From Podospora pseudoanserina (Eukaryota > Ascomycota > Sordariomycetes > Sordariales > Podosporaceae): 64,000 nucleotides of DNA. Under the pieces are notes generated by a model. That model saw only the letters and a list, made by a program, of their open reading frames with translations, was not told the DNA's origin and searched no databases. Positions 1 through 10,801 of the stretch are shown here, one piece after another. The DNA lies in assembly GCF_035222485.1 (NCBI RefSeq), contig NC_085923.1:2108001-2172000 (forward strand), written 5' to 3'. The position numbers and the translations under genes were made by a program. How positions within the stretch are numbered: the stretch's first letter is position 1; each line of letters begins with the position of its first letter.

Positions 1-77
1 GAGACAAGGCGAGATAGACAACCCACTCACTCACTCTATTCTACCAACACCGTCTCCAATTTTGAGCCTCAACCACC

Positions 78-890
78 ATGCCCCCCTCCCCAACCACAAT
101 CACGACGACCCCCCAACCCTTCCACTTCAAAATCGACATCTACACCGACACAGTCTGCCCCTTCTCCCACCTCGGCTTCCTCTCCCTCACCACCGCCATC
201 TCCTCCTTCTCCCCCCCAACCTCGGTGACCTTCTCCCTAACCTACCACCCCTACATCCTCTACCCCAACTCCCGCCCCTCCTCCCGCAAACTCGGCGCCG
301 CACTCACATACATTTACTCCTCCCACACCCGCACAACCTCCATCCTCACCCACCTCGACAATCTGGCCAGCACCTACAACATCAAGTTCAACTGGGAGGG
401 GATGACCGGCAACAGCAGGGACTCGCACCGGCTGATCCTATTGGCACAATCCCGCTTTCAAGCATCCCCCACCCAGCAAGACCTCCGACGCTTCATGTCG
501 CGCCTCTACCAAGCCAGCTTCCAACGCGGCCGCGACATCTCCTCCAGACAAACCCTCGCCAAACTAGGGGTGGAGGCAGGATTGTTCGGGACGGTAGACA
601 AAGGGTTGGAATGGTTGGACTCGGGGGCTCTAGGGGATGAGGTCGACAAAGAATGCGAAAAAGCCAAGCGAGAAATAGGCGTCAGGGCGGTACCAAGCTA
701 TGTCGTCAACGAAAAGTACGTAGTGGGGGGGATGCAAGACCCCGTCGTGTGGTTGTCTTTGTTTGACAAGATCATGCGACAGCCCACATCACAGCTGCAG
801 GGTGGTGGTGAACAAAAGGGGGAGCAGCTTGGGAGGAGGGAGGAGCACGGGGGAAATTGTAGGGTTGTTGCTGTCGAAAATGACACATAG
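78..890 (+). CDS. DsbA-like thioredoxin-fold oxidoreductase (FrnE/HCCA isomerase type)
   Basis: A single open frame of 270 residues. Residues about 17-30 read IDIYTDTVCPFSHLG, the first strand and active-site loop of the DSBA-like thioredoxin family seen in FrnE and 2-hydroxychromene-2-carboxylate isomerases. The usual CPWC is reduced to CPFS, so only one active-site cysteine remains. Near residue 210, RAVPSYVVNEKY is the cis-proline loop typical of the fold, and GGMQDP follows as in the family. The substrate is unknown; many fungal members are annotated only as thiol oxidoreductases or glutathione-dependent isomerases. The last 35 or so residues (Gln/Gly/Glu-rich) lie beyond the domain and look disordered. 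The start is the first ATG in frame with the domain. It converges with the yap1-like gene. No intron is needed. Confidence 0.85.
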   Translation: MPPSPTTITTTPQPFHFKIDIYTDTVCPFSHLGFLSLTTAISSFSPPTSVTFSLTYHPYILYPNSRPSSRKLGAALTYIYSSHTRTTSILTHLDNLASTYNIKFNWEGMTGNSRDSHRLILLAQSRFQASPTQQDLRRFMSRLYQASFQRGRDISSRQTLAKLGVEAGLFGTVDKGLEWLDSGALGDEVDKECEKAKREIGVRAVPSYVVNEKYVVGGMQDPVVWLSLFDKIMRQPTSQLQGGGEQKGEQLGRREEHGGNCRVVAVENDT

Positions 891-944
891 GGGGGGAGCA
901 AACAGGGGAGGAGGTGACACTTGGAAGAAAGAAAAAAAAAAAAA

Positions 945-985
<41 letters not shown>

Positions 986-1699
986 CAGTGTTGGTTATGA
1001 TGGTCTTGCATCAACAGAACAGCACAGATAATGGGGTTGAGATAGACCCCGACATGCTGTGGCTAATGCTCAAAGAGGATGGACTTGCGTACGCAGCCTC
1101 TTGGATAAGAGTCAGGGGCTGTTGAAAAAGGGGTGGGGGGTTTATTCAACTCTCCCAAACACTCACGCACTCATTTCCATCACAGCAGGTATACCAAACT
1201 TTCCCAATACATCATCTTCAAACTATCAACCTGATCATACATCATTAAACCTCGAAACCAACGCACGATGCGAGACAAATCAGCAACATCAAAACCCCCA
1301 AACAAATCAACAATAAATAGATGAGATGCTCCCAGTCAAGAACCCTAGATAGTAAAAAACTAACTAAGCGCCATTCCCTATTCCACCCATATCTGGCCAA
1401 AGAAATAAACATCAAATAAACGACGTGCCCCTTTTTTTCACATTCAGATGGCCCCGTCTGGTGTGGTATATCTTGTAAAAACTCCTTGCCTTAAAACCCT
1501 CAAAGATATTCCCTTTCCTTCCCCTGTAAACCTTCCTCCCAGTTTCCCGTCTTTCCTCCTCTTGATTAGGTGCATTCGCTAAACCTGTGGTTCCGAACCG
1601 CCCCGGCCTCTCTGGGCCAACACCCGCCTGCTTTTTATCTGCCGGGTGGTGACTGGTGTTGTACAGCTGTGGTATACATCGACGTCTAACAATGCCGAA
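891..1699. other. Convergent intergenic region
   Basis: This stretch separates two genes that end towards each other and should hold both 3' untranslated regions. It carries an A-tract followed by a GA microsatellite (932-979). The short open frames here run through the microsatellite and show no domain. Nothing else was recognised. Confidence 0.6.
932..979. repeat. A22 tract followed by (GA)n microsatellite
   Basis: Twenty-two consecutive A (932-953) run directly into about 13 GA dinucleotides. It lies about 40 bases after the stop codon of the DsbA-like gene, probably within its 3' UTR. Its length is likely to vary between strains or be error-prone in assembly. Confidence 0.95.
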
Positions 1700-3525
1700 T
1701 CAAATCTTGGTGCTGCTCGTCGCCTCCTTCACAGCCGCCTCGAGATCGGCCTGCCCGGCCCTGTCCTTGCAAGGTAGATACTTGTTCATGACCTGCTCAA
1801 AATCCTCCTTAGCCACGACAGCGCCGCCGCCAGAGCACTTGGCCTTCTTCTGAAGGTCCGAGCACAAGCCATCCAGATCAAAGTCGCCGTTTTGCACCTT
1901 GGGACACGTTTGCAGTTTCTCCCTGTTTTGCCTGTCAGTTAACCCCCGTCACCGAAGCAGGAGTTGCATGTAACTCACCATATACTGGTGCAGGTCAGTA
2001 GCTGTCCATTGGGCGTAACTTGATCGGCTTCTTTGGCGGCATCGATTTGGGCGAGGAGGTCGGACTTTGGCGCTGGTACTTCGGTGGTTAGTGGCAGGTT
2101 GTATGGGGTGATGAAGTCAGCATCAAGGGCGTCGTTGAAGAAACTGTCATCGAGGCCATTAGACAGGATGTTCTCCTGTGGCTCGCGATAATCCCCAAAC
2201 AACTGAGGCTCAAACTGAAAGTCTGTCTGGGGCAGCCAGTTGAAGTCATTTGCATCACCGAAATGACCAAAGTCTGCAAGCTTGTCAGCATTATCGAATC
2301 GAAAACCGCGATATTGCACTGCAATTCTCACCCTGTGATGAGCCGTTCACGTTGAAACCAGACTGCTCCTCCCCGATGGTGGCCAGCGTGTCCACGGGTT
2401 TGAAGCCCATGGGCGACTGCGTAAACGGTTCGGGTGATGTCCCGCACGACGAGTTCGGCCCACCCATGTTGGAATTTGATGAGGCTGACGGCGAGCTTGT
2501 CGTTGTCGGGCCGTTCAAATTAAACTGCGAGTCCAGATTGTGCGAGTTCAGGCCGAGGGGGCTGTATGTGCTCGAGTGATCAGGGCTGAAGCCGCTATTC
2601 GACTTGTCCAACGGGCTCCGTGTATCTGAATTGTTCCGCTTCGGCGGTATTGATGCTGCGGTCGATGTGGAGGACTTCTTGGTGTCATTGGTAACGTTGG
2701 GCCCAGGCAGGGTGCCGAACTTGGGAAACTCGAATTGAAAGTTGACATCGTTCATGTTTTGAAGGAAAGGAGCGCCGAACAGCTTCGTGGGTCCTTGGTA
2801 ACTTGGGCGACCGTTTGAGAGAGCTGACAGACGCTTTTTATATTCGTTCAACTCAACCGTCATCTTGTCGACCTTCGCACGGAGAGCCTGCTTCTCCTTG
2901 TTGTGGGTTTCAGAGGCCTTCTCCAACTCCTCGACCTTGGTTTCCAACTCTTTCAGATGCTTTTCCTTGCGCTCTCTGAAAGCCCGTTGGGCAGCGCGGT
3001 TCTGGGCCTTGCGCTTCTGTTGTGAAACGGTTAGAATCCAACGTGGTTCGCTCAGGGGTTGTATTTACTTACTGAGCTTGGTTCTGTCGTCAATGGCTTT
3101 CTTCCCGGCTTCTTGGCAACCCTATCCTCACTCTCTCGCCTCTTGGCTCCACGGGCTTCATCCTCTTCATCGTCTGGATGGCTGCGCTTGTCGGGAGACT
3201 CTGTGTCGTCGGGAGATTCGGACTTGCCGCCATCTGAAGTACCAGGCAGGTCGGGAATCATCTTGGGCTGATTGCCGTCGTTGAAGGAGAAGTCGAGAGT
3301 TGAATCGGCCCCAGGGAAATCGTAGTCGTAATCGAAGTCGGGGCTGCCTTGGAAGCTACCGAAGTTTTCCTGAAGCGGAGACCCATTGAACTGGAGAGGA
3401 GACATTGTCATGGCCGAATTCACCGGAGTGTTTCCTTTGCGGTTGGAATTGAGGGCGGCATACAACAGGTTCTGCTGTTGCGGCGTGAGGATGAGGTCCT
3501 GAACGGGATTGCGTGTCGACGTCAT
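1700..3525 (-). CDS. yap1: AP-1-like bZIP transcription factor (Yap1/NapA family)
   Basis: Redox-responsive bZIP activator of oxidative stress genes. Four exons can be joined in frame: 3525-3073, 3016-2332, 2273-1979 and 1922-1700, giving 551 residues; introns are 56-58 bp with GT-AG ends and CTGAC/CTAAC-like branch sites. The basic region KRKAQNRAAQRAFRERKEKH (from residue 152) with NxxAQxxFR is diagnostic of fungal AP-1 factors, and a leucine zipper follows to about residue 215. Cys342 (in SSCGTSPEPF) marks the n-CRD. Cys474, 484, 498, 507 and about 528 form the c-CRD. In Yap1 these cysteines make disulfides on peroxide stress and mask the nuclear export signal, so the protein should be regulated after translation. 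The 5' gap to the divergent BSD gene is 1.7 kb. Identification is firm; exon borders are predictions. Confidence 0.93.
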
Positions 3526-5216
3526 TGTGTCTGCTTGACTCGCGTGACGTTTTGGACAACTAATTGAAGAAAATTAAGGCTTGGGCCTTTCCCTCGAGAA
3601 GTTCAGATTAAACAGGCCCAAATGCCAAATGCGATTGCTGTCGGAGACGTAGGTGGCGGGAGCAGTGATGATTGGGCTGCTTATCTCCGCCCACACCCAA
3701 CGGCGGACAGCGGGGTATCTGACGTTGAAGACAAAGACGAGCGCAGGGACAGCGCAGAGTGTCTCTCCACTAGTCTAAAGGCTGGTTCAGATTGATGAAT
3801 CACTGAACCCTTGGTGACAGACGGCGTAAAGATGGAGATGGGGTGTCTGGGACAGGTCGGGCCACGACGAGGAGAGACCATACAGTTCGCCTCCCGGGAC
3901 TGGGGGAAGAGGTTTAGGCGCAGGCCACTCGAGTGCGACGCAGGGCCCGCAGCAGCAGGGCAGTGGAAAACGGGTCGGGAATTCGGAGTCGGCGGAACTC
4001 GAATGCTTGCCTCGCCGTGTTCTTCTGGATGCCTGGACTGGAATTGGATAGACAGCTGGCAGCAGTATCTCGGTATGTATGGTATGGTATGTACGAGTAC
4101 GTAAGGACTTTCTACGGATGGGAGAAACGAGAAAAAGGACGAAGAGTCAGACCGATGGGCGAAACTGGGAGCAAGACTACAGGTCGAGGGGGCCCTTGGT
4201 CTGGTGAGCTCCATCAATTTGTCAGCCGTCAATGGAAGATGTTGGACGGAAGCTGGTCCGAGCGAGCGCGAACCGACAGGGGTCCTTCGGCGTGCGGCCT
4301 TCTTCAACAGCGGCCCAGGTCGGCCATGATTGCCCCACCTTGTTGACCCCGATGGGGTTGTGGGTGGTCAGCCCAACCCCTCTATCTTGGGGACCCTACT
4401 GCGGTAGACCCGTGCAGACAACGGACAATAGACAAGAGATCAGCAAGCACACGCCATTTTTGCATTTTGGGTGATGGGATTCTAGATGCCATAGATTTAC
4501 CTCTGGCCGTTTAATATCCGGTTCTGTTGGTAGCGACGAGCATGTTACAAGGTGCTGAGTCAAGCCAACAGCGCTGTCTCATAGGACCGAGGGGTATGTG
4601 GGCATAGAGGACTGCCTGCGCCTTTCAAGCGACACGGGTGACTATTCGATAAAAGGGGAAGTGGAACTGATTGTTTCTGAATCATTATCTCCAGGCAGCT
4701 GTTCTCACCGCATGCCCTGGTTCCTACAGTAGAGACCCTCGGAGATAATATTCATGACCGAGGCATAAGTCCTCGTGCAATATGTCGATATGCCGCGAGC
4801 TACAATGAAGCATCTCATCTGGGGTATGTTTCCGATATCAAGTGTCAGTTGTACATCCATCGACCTAATAGTCCCACTTCACTGCAGGAATGTGTACATC
4901 TCCGCTCTCTAGTGTAAAGGTCTGGATGGCCTGGACGCATGCGTGGCGATGACAGTCCAGTGGAGGGCCCGTGCAGCTTGTCCCCCGTTTTAGGCGCAAG
5001 CAGCGGAGCCCCCGCGCGCAGTTTGTGCCCGCTCCGTCCGCTCACGGCAGTGGGATTGGCGACATCATGCCATCAGCCTTGTGTAACGCCAGATGACGAC
5101 AGAGCAATCACTTGCCGGCCAGCCATATCCAAGACAAACCACCTCTAGCAAAAGTGACCACTTGGTAGCATATCAGATCCAGTAATCTCAACGATAACCC
5201 CCACGTACAGTCCCTC
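3526..5216. promoter_or_regulatory. Divergent promoter region between yap1-like and BSD genes
   Basis: The two flanking genes start away from each other, so this 1.7 kb must contain both promoters and 5' leaders. An open frame of 208 codons on the minus strand (3681-4307) lacks any recognisable motif and is rich in Ser/Pro/Arg, as non-coding GC-rich DNA often is. No specific binding site could be supported. Confidence 0.45.
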
Positions 5217-6636
5217 ATGGACATCGCCTACGACCACATCCTCGAGTCCAACTTCGAGGACAAGAGCGAGTCCCAGAACAGACAGAACCAGCCCGCCGCT
5301 CCACAGGCGAGCTTGAACGAGGATCTCCAGGATGCTTACCGCGCCTTTTCCAACAGTCCTTGGGGCGCTAGGATTGGAGGTTTCTTTGGTAGCGTGGTGA
5401 AGCAGGTGTGTGTTTCTCTCTCTCGGGTGGTCAACCTCGGCACAGCTCGACTGACGGTGTTTGTTCCCAGGGTGAGACTATCTATCATGAAGCCCAGCAA
5501 GAGCTCTCCGCCGTAAGCCAAGATGCGACCCGCGGCTTCACCGACCTGCGCCAGACTATCATCAACCGCACCCGATCGCTCTCCTTGAACACCTCACCAC
5601 CAGCCGACGCCGGTTCCTCTCAGGACACGGGCGACCAGACCACCCCCACCCGCGCCAAAGCCCTCTCATCAGAAGAGGCCCTCGCCGAATCCGAATCCGT
5701 ACTCACCCGTCTCAAAGAAGAAGCCGCCAAACGCCTAAAGGATCTCCAGAAAGCCGAAGACGCCGCCGACGAAGCTCTCCTCAGGTTCGGTTCCAACCTC
5801 CGCGACTTCTTCCGCGACGCCATCCAAATCGCACCACCCACCAACGATCAGGGAGACAACCAGGGCAACACCGTTTTGTTCGAGAGCAAGGATGCCGCTG
5901 GGAAGAGGGTGATCCACACCTCGCGGTTCGATGCGCAGCTTCACGTCATCCACACCACCACGGACAACTTCATCAAGGATGGCACTGGCGCCGAGTATGA
6001 GACCTGGGCCAAGGAGTTTGATGTCGATAAGAAGACGGAGGACATCGCTACTGATCTCGCCAAGTACCCCGAGTTGAGAACGACAATGGAGAAGCTGGTT
6101 CCCGACACGGTTCCCTATGCGGATTTCTGGAAGAGGTACTACTTCCTCAGACACGGTATTGAGACTGCTGAGGCCAGGCGTAGGGACTTGCTCAAGGGTA
6201 AGATTATGAGCCCACCTGTCCACTTGGAAACTTGTACTTATGCTAACATGAACCAGCTGCCTCGGCTGAAGAGGAAGTTGGCTGGGACGAGGACTCTTCC
6301 GAAGAAGAAGAGGAGGAGGAGGATTCCAGCGAGGAGGAGTCCAGTGATGAGGAGGAGTCGGCCCCCGCCAAACCCGCCATTGCCAAACCTGTGCCTACTG
6401 CTGAGGCCAAGCGCCCTGGTTCTTCAAACTCTGCCTCCACGATCAACCCTACTACCACTGCTGCCAAGCCGGCAGAGCCTCGCAAATCTGACGACAGGAA
6501 ATCGATGGCGGATAGTGACACCAGCTACGATGTTGTCGGCGCCGCGTCTGGTGTACCCAGTCAGGCGCCCAACAGTCCCAAGGACGCGAAGAAGCTCGAT
6601 GACAGTGATGGCAGTGATGAGGAGGATTGGGAGTAG
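5217..6636 (+). CDS. BSD domain-containing protein (Dos2-like)
   Basis: Three exons (5217-5405, 5471-6197, 6257-6636) join in frame to 431 residues; the introns are 65 and 59 bp, the first with a CTGAC branch site. The N-terminus has the segment [23 protein letters not shown] found in BSD proteins of the synapse-associated/Dos2 type. A central acidic, coiled segment (about residues 125-165) follows. The BSD domain (about residues 205-285) ends in the hallmark FWKRYYFLRHGIE with its paired aromatic residues. After intron 2 the protein is a Glu/Asp/Ser-rich tail that begins VGWDEDSSEEEE and ends EEDWE. The biochemical role of this subfamily is poorly known; BSD domains occur in TFIIH p62 and in scaffold proteins. 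No signal peptide or membrane helix is seen. Confidence 0.85.
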
Positions 6637-6980
6637 GAAGTCAGATTGGGAGTCAGCATTTGAGAGATGTCACAGCAGGAAACATGGATGGACGGCGTTT
6701 GATTTGTTGAATAACTTTTGGGTTTATCGCTTTGCTAGTTGGCGGAGTTTATAATGGGTATTTTCACTCTGCAACATCAAGGGGCCAGAATATTTTGTTG
6801 CTTGTCCGGAAATTCTGTTATAGTGTCTTCAACGTTTGGAAGCTCTCTTTTCCATAGCAACCCCCTTGGAGCAGACCTTCAACAGAGGTTCTTAACTGGG
6901 TATCTCGCTTTTTATTTCACCCCTCCCTCTTTGGGCCCTCCCCCCCCGTCTTTTTTTTCCCCCCTTCCACCCCATTACCA
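6637..6980. other. Convergent intergenic region
   Basis: Contains the expected 3' UTRs of the BSD gene (+) and TSR2 (-). It is C/T-rich near 6930-6975. No other feature was seen. Confidence 0.6.
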
Positions 6981-7621
6981 CTACCTCTTCTTCCTCGTGA
7001 CAGTCTGAAACCCATCCTCATCCACCTCGGGCTCCTGCTTTTCCCTTCTTGGAGCCTGCACCAACGCAGGCGCATCCTCCATATCCCCATCCTCCTCCTC
7101 ATCATCATCCGTATCCCACTCCCCTTCTTCCTCTTGGTCCTCCCCCTTTGCAAAAACCACTTTACTCCCCTTCTTTTCGGTGTACCGTCTCCCCAGCTGC
7201 TCCACCTCGTCAAACTTGCCCTTTAGACAGTCCTTCCTGATCCTGATGATGCTCTCGGCTACCTCGAAGGCGGAGTCGTCGTCGACGTTGACTTCGAACT
7301 CGTCGAGCATGACGTTGAGGAGGAATTCTTCAATGTATTCGGCGTCTGGTTCTTCTGAGGGGGCAGAGGGGGAGGTGGAGGTGGAGGTGGAAGTAGTAAG
7401 GGGGGGGAAGAGCTCGGAGACGGCGCCGGCGAACCAGTCGCGTTTGTCGGAGGAGTCGGGGCCGCCCCAGTTGTTTTGCACGGCGAGGGTAAGGGCTGGC
7501 CAGAGGTTGAGGAGGAGGGAGATCCCGCGCTCGAAGGTGGTTTGGGTTTGCGCTGGGGGGGAGTTAGCATCTGGTACGCAAAAGAGGGGGGAGGGTAAGT
7601 ACCTGGTGATGGGGCCTCCAT
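6981..7621 (-). CDS. TSR2: Pre-rRNA-processing protein TSR2
   Basis: TSR2 is the escortin/chaperone of ribosomal protein eS26 and is needed for 20S pre-rRNA processing. A short first exon (7621-7603, MEAPSP) is joined over a 50 bp intron (branch GCTAAC, acceptor CCCAG) to exon 7552-6981, giving 196 residues. The protein reads FERGISLLLNLWPALTLAVQ, then NNWGG, the WGG motif that names the family (about residue 30). Further on, EEFLLNVMLDEFEVNVDDDSAFEVAESI is the conserved helical segment. An acidic C-terminal tail (EEEGEWDTDDDEEEDGD) and the ending DGFQTVTRKKR are also typical. A Thr/Ser repeat interrupts the region after ELFPPL. The start is chosen because the intron phase links it exactly to the domain. 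It shares a divergent promoter with FMP52. Confidence 0.92.
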
Positions 7622-8280
7622 TTTGGGTAATTTTTGATGTGAAGAAAGAATATGCGACTCTGGGAAGAAGCGGGAGAAGATGATACGACGGGAATTGGCG
7701 GCGGTGGTGGTGGTGATGGTGGTGGTGATCGTTGTATGCTGGTTCATGGAGGGGTTCACTCTAGGATTTTTTTTCTTTGGAGCGCCCAAGTTTACTTGCG
7801 CACTGCTGCGGGTTGCCCCGCCATTTTTCTTAGTTTGCGACAGCACCTTGATGGATCTGTTCTGGGTTAGGGTTGGGTGTGGCTGATCTTGTGCCACCGG
7901 ACTTTTACTTGGATTCAGGTTTAGCCCGTGGTTGAGACGGGTTTAAAGATCTTGATTGCGCCGGCCATGTAATATATTATCCCGAATTTCTGTTCACTGT
8001 CATTATCCCGAATTCCTTCAATTTGCTGCCATGACAGCTCGGCTGAGTGTCAAAGATGCCAAGACGCAATGACGGCATCGGTTAACAGTGCGACGACAGG
8101 GGCTCGCATTTGTTCTGGCTGTTTCCAGCGTCCATCAATCAAGAGCTCCGTGGTGCACCGTGGACTGCCGTGACTCCCTCGTCCCTCGTTGCGTATCTGT
8201 CCGACGCCTATTTGAACGTCTCTTCCTCACCACAATAATCCGGAAGACCTGATATCACCTCACCACCTCACCACCACAAA
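7622..8280. promoter_or_regulatory. Divergent promoter region TSR2/FMP52
   Basis: This 659 bp interval serves two genes starting in opposite directions. A GGT-rich stretch (7698-7730) lies just upstream of TSR2. A 13-bp direct repeat, ATTATCCCGAATT, occurs at 7976-7988 and again at 8002-8014, an offset of 26 bp, and could be a paired binding site. No factor can be named. Confidence 0.4.
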
Positions 8281-8991
8281 ATGTCCCAACAACCAACACT
8301 CCTAATCGGCTCAACAGGCCTAGTAGGCTCCCACATCCTCTCCACCCTCCTCTCCTCCTCCGTCCCCGTCACCACAATCTCCCGCCGCCCCCCCAAAACC
8401 CCCGGCCCAACCCTCACCCCCATCATCGAATCCAACACCGACCTCTGGACCTCCTCCCTTTCCTCACTCGCCCCCCCGCCCAAAACAGTCATCTCCGCCC
8501 TCGGCACCACCCGCACCGCCGCAGGCGGCATAGCAAACCAGTGGAAAATCGACCACGACCTCAACGTCGCCCTGGCCAGAGCAGCGAAAGATTCTGGAAC
8601 CAAAACCTTTGTTTTTGTGTCTAGCGGTGGGACGAGGGGTTTGTTCAGCAATTATGTGCCGTACAGCAAGATGAAGATTGGGGTGGAGGATACGATCAAG
8701 GAGTTGGGGTTTGAGCACGCGGTGATACTCAGGCCGGGGTTGATACTGGGGGAGAGGGAGCAGGCTAGGCTTGGGGAGGGGCAGGCGCAGGGGGTGGTCA
8801 AAGCGATTGGGCGGTGGTTTGGGAGGGGGGTGGTGGACAGGTTTGCGCAGGAGGGGGAGGTTATTGCGCGGGCGGCGGTGAAGGCGGTGGAGATGATTGA
8901 GGGGGGGAGGGCGCCGAGTAAATACTGGATTTTGGAGCAGAATGATATTGTGAGGTTGGGGAGGGAGGAGTGGAAGGGGGAGACGAAGTAA
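8281..8991 (+). CDS. FMP52: FMP52-like NAD(P)-binding Rossmann protein, mitochondrial outer membrane
   Basis: Intronless frame of 236 residues. Residues 7-19 read LLIGSTGLVGSHI, the glycine-rich nucleotide-binding loop of an atypical short-chain dehydrogenase. ISALGTTRTAAGG and FVFVSSGGTRG are strands 4 and 5 of the Rossmann fold, and PYSKMKIGVE supplies the Tyr-x-x-x-Lys pair near residue 128. RPGLILGERE is conserved in Fmp52 and in the human HTATIP2/TIP30 relatives. In yeast Fmp52 is found on the mitochondrial outer membrane; the enzymatic substrate is not known. Length matches the family (about 230 residues). The first half uses C-ending codons and the second half strongly G-rich codons, which gives a visible strand composition switch near 8590. 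Confidence 0.9.
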   Translation: MSQQPTLLIGSTGLVGSHILSTLLSSSVPVTTISRRPPKTPGPTLTPIIESNTDLWTSSLSSLAPPPKTVISALGTTRTAAGGIANQWKIDHDLNVALARAAKDSGTKTFVFVSSGGTRGLFSNYVPYSKMKIGVEDTIKELGFEHAVILRPGLILGEREQARLGEGQAQGVVKAIGRWFGRGVVDRFAQEGEVIARAAVKAVEMIEGGRAPSKYWILEQNDIVRLGREEWKGETK

Positions 8992-9731
8992 GGGGAGGGA
9001 AGCGATGTGGATGGGGAGAGGAGGTAAGATAGGGGAGATGGTATAGGTGTGGGCGGGCTAACTGTTGTACTGGATGGATGTGGCGTTCGGGTCCGGGCTG
9101 CTGTGTTTAAACTGGAACCGGTGAAGATTGTATCGTGCTGGGTATCCTTAGGAATAATTCTTTTCTACTATAATTCGAGGTCAATCACATCTCCCATGCT
9201 ATCTCACATTGTACAGTACAGCGTAATTCGTAATTACACCACCACGCTGTGTCACCCCGATAATCACACCAAGCCAAGCAAGACTAGAAAACAAGCTTAA
9301 ATCCACGTCCGTGGTCCCCCTCCTATCGGGTTATCGTTGGACCATTATATTATTATTCATCCCATCCCACATTGGCCGTTGTCAACCATTCCCCTGAACG
9401 GACGGTGTGAGAGCGGGAAACGTACCAAGCTGCCCCACTACCCCGCCACCACCCACGCCGCGGCACCCGCTCCGGTTATCTATCTGGTCTATCGAGACAT
9501 TTTAGTGTGATTCCACAGCCATTCACTCACTCACTCACTCACTCAATCACTCACTCACGCAGACTGATTTGTCTCATATATACACCTTTATACTTTCTCT
9601 CATTTTTTGCCAGAGGGGGTGGGTTAACTTTGACTCATCACCACACAAACGACTCACTCACTCACTCACTCACTCACTCACTCACTTTGACCAACCACCA
9701 CCACCACCACCACCACCACCACACCAAAAAT
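8992..9731. promoter_or_regulatory. FMN1 promoter and 5' leader with CACT and CAC repeats
   Basis: The 740 bp between two genes on the same strand. The 3' part is a low-complexity leader: CACT arrays at 9531-9558 and 9653-9685, and a (CAC)n run at 9696-9724 that ends 8 bases before the FMN1 start. The frame of FMN1 is open through the repeats for 75 codons upstream, but it begins with GTG, not ATG, so the shorter start is used. Confidence 0.5.
9531..9724. repeat. (CACT)n arrays and (CAC)n run in FMN1 leader
   Basis: Two separate CACT tetranucleotide arrays (9531-9558 and 9653-9685) and a CAC trinucleotide array (9696-9724). They are directly upstream of the FMN1 start and probably transcribed as 5' UTR. 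Confidence 0.9.
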
Positions 9732-10343
9732 ATGTCCAAAGAAGAGATACCAACCGGCACCACCGCCGCTTCGGGCCTCCGCCCCCTCCTCATCGGCCCC
9801 AGCTCCGGCCCCGAACATCCATATCCGTACCGCATGTCCGGCCCCGTGATCTCCGGCTTCGGCCGCGGCTCCAAAGAACTCGGGATTCCCACCGCCAACC
9901 TCCCTGTCGATAACTCCCTCACCCCCTGGATCTCCTCCATCCCATCGGGCGTTTACTTTGGTTGGGCGTCTCTTCTCTTACCCCCCAGCCACCCGAACTA
10001 CAGCCCAGCCTCCAACACCAGCTGGAGCATGTTTCCCATGGTCATGTCCATAGGCTACAACCCCTTCTACAAAAACGACACCCGCTCCGCGGAAGTCCAC
10101 GTGTTGCATGAGTTCCAGGCAGACTTCTACGGCACAGACATGCGCCTCCTCATCATGGGCTACATCCGCGACGAAAAGGACTACAAGGGGCTCGACGACC
10201 TGGTCGAGGACATCACCTTTGACTGTCGGGTCGCTCGACAGTCCCTCTCGAGACCAGGGTGGAGGGTCAAAGAATTAGGGGATGGGGGCCAGTTTGAGGG
10301 CGGTTGGCTGGTTGAGCAAGAAGAAGAGAAGGCGAGTTTATAA
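9732..10343 (+). CDS. FMN1: Riboflavin kinase (ATP:riboflavin 5'-phosphotransferase)
   Basis: Makes FMN from riboflavin and ATP. The 203-residue protein has the family signature GRGSKELGIPTANLP (residues 45-58, with PTAN binding ATP/Mg), GVYFGWASL (73-81), MSIGYNPFYKNDTRSAEVHVLHEF with the catalytic Glu near residue 128, and GYIRDEKDY near 150. Length is that of monofunctional fungal Fmn1. An Asn/Ser/Pro insertion (PPSHPNYSPASN) after strand 3 is common in ascomycetes. The ATG at 9732 follows the CAC repeat directly; MSKEEIP fits as the natural N-terminus. No mitochondrial presequence is evident. It converges with ERT1. Confidence 0.94.
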   Translation: MSKEEIPTGTTAASGLRPLLIGPSSGPEHPYPYRMSGPVISGFGRGSKELGIPTANLPVDNSLTPWISSIPSGVYFGWASLLLPPSHPNYSPASNTSWSMFPMVMSIGYNPFYKNDTRSAEVHVLHEFQADFYGTDMRLLIMGYIRDEKDYKGLDDLVEDITFDCRVARQSLSRPGWRVKELGDGGQFEGGWLVEQEEEKASL

Positions 10344-10801
10344 GGAATAAGCGTTTTTATAGACATAAAAAAGCAAGCGATTCAATAATTGAGCATTCAA
10401 CACCCCCCCTCCCCTCCCCCCGCTTCCCTTTCCTCTCTCTCCCAAAAAATTATGAACAATTCTCCGCGAGTTGTGTAATAGGTATAGATCACAAGACAGA
10501 AAAACAAATGTATACAAATCACTTCTCTTTTATATACCCAACCATCAACATATCCAAAACTTGTTGAATCCAAACTTCGCTTTAGCGAAAAGAAACGAAA
10601 CGCAGAAACGAAAAAGCAACACCATTCAAATGCCAACCCTTCCCCCCCCCGGCTTTCCTATCGCTTCTTCCACCCAGTCACGCTTTTTGAATATACCCAT
10701 CCAATACGTATCCCTTTCCATACCCAAGAAATATATAAACTAGTCTTCATATTACCCCTCCCCCCCCTTTTTTTTTTCACGCTTGCGCTTTCGCCTCTTC
10801 T
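10344..10801. other. Convergent intergenic region FMN1/ERT1
   Basis: Holds two facing 3' UTRs. AT-rich with C and T homopolymers. No gene-like frame was seen. Confidence 0.6.

Noticed and set aside
3681-4307. 208-codon minus-strand frame upstream of yap1
   Set aside because: No domain, Ser/Pro/Arg bias, lies in a divergent promoter region.
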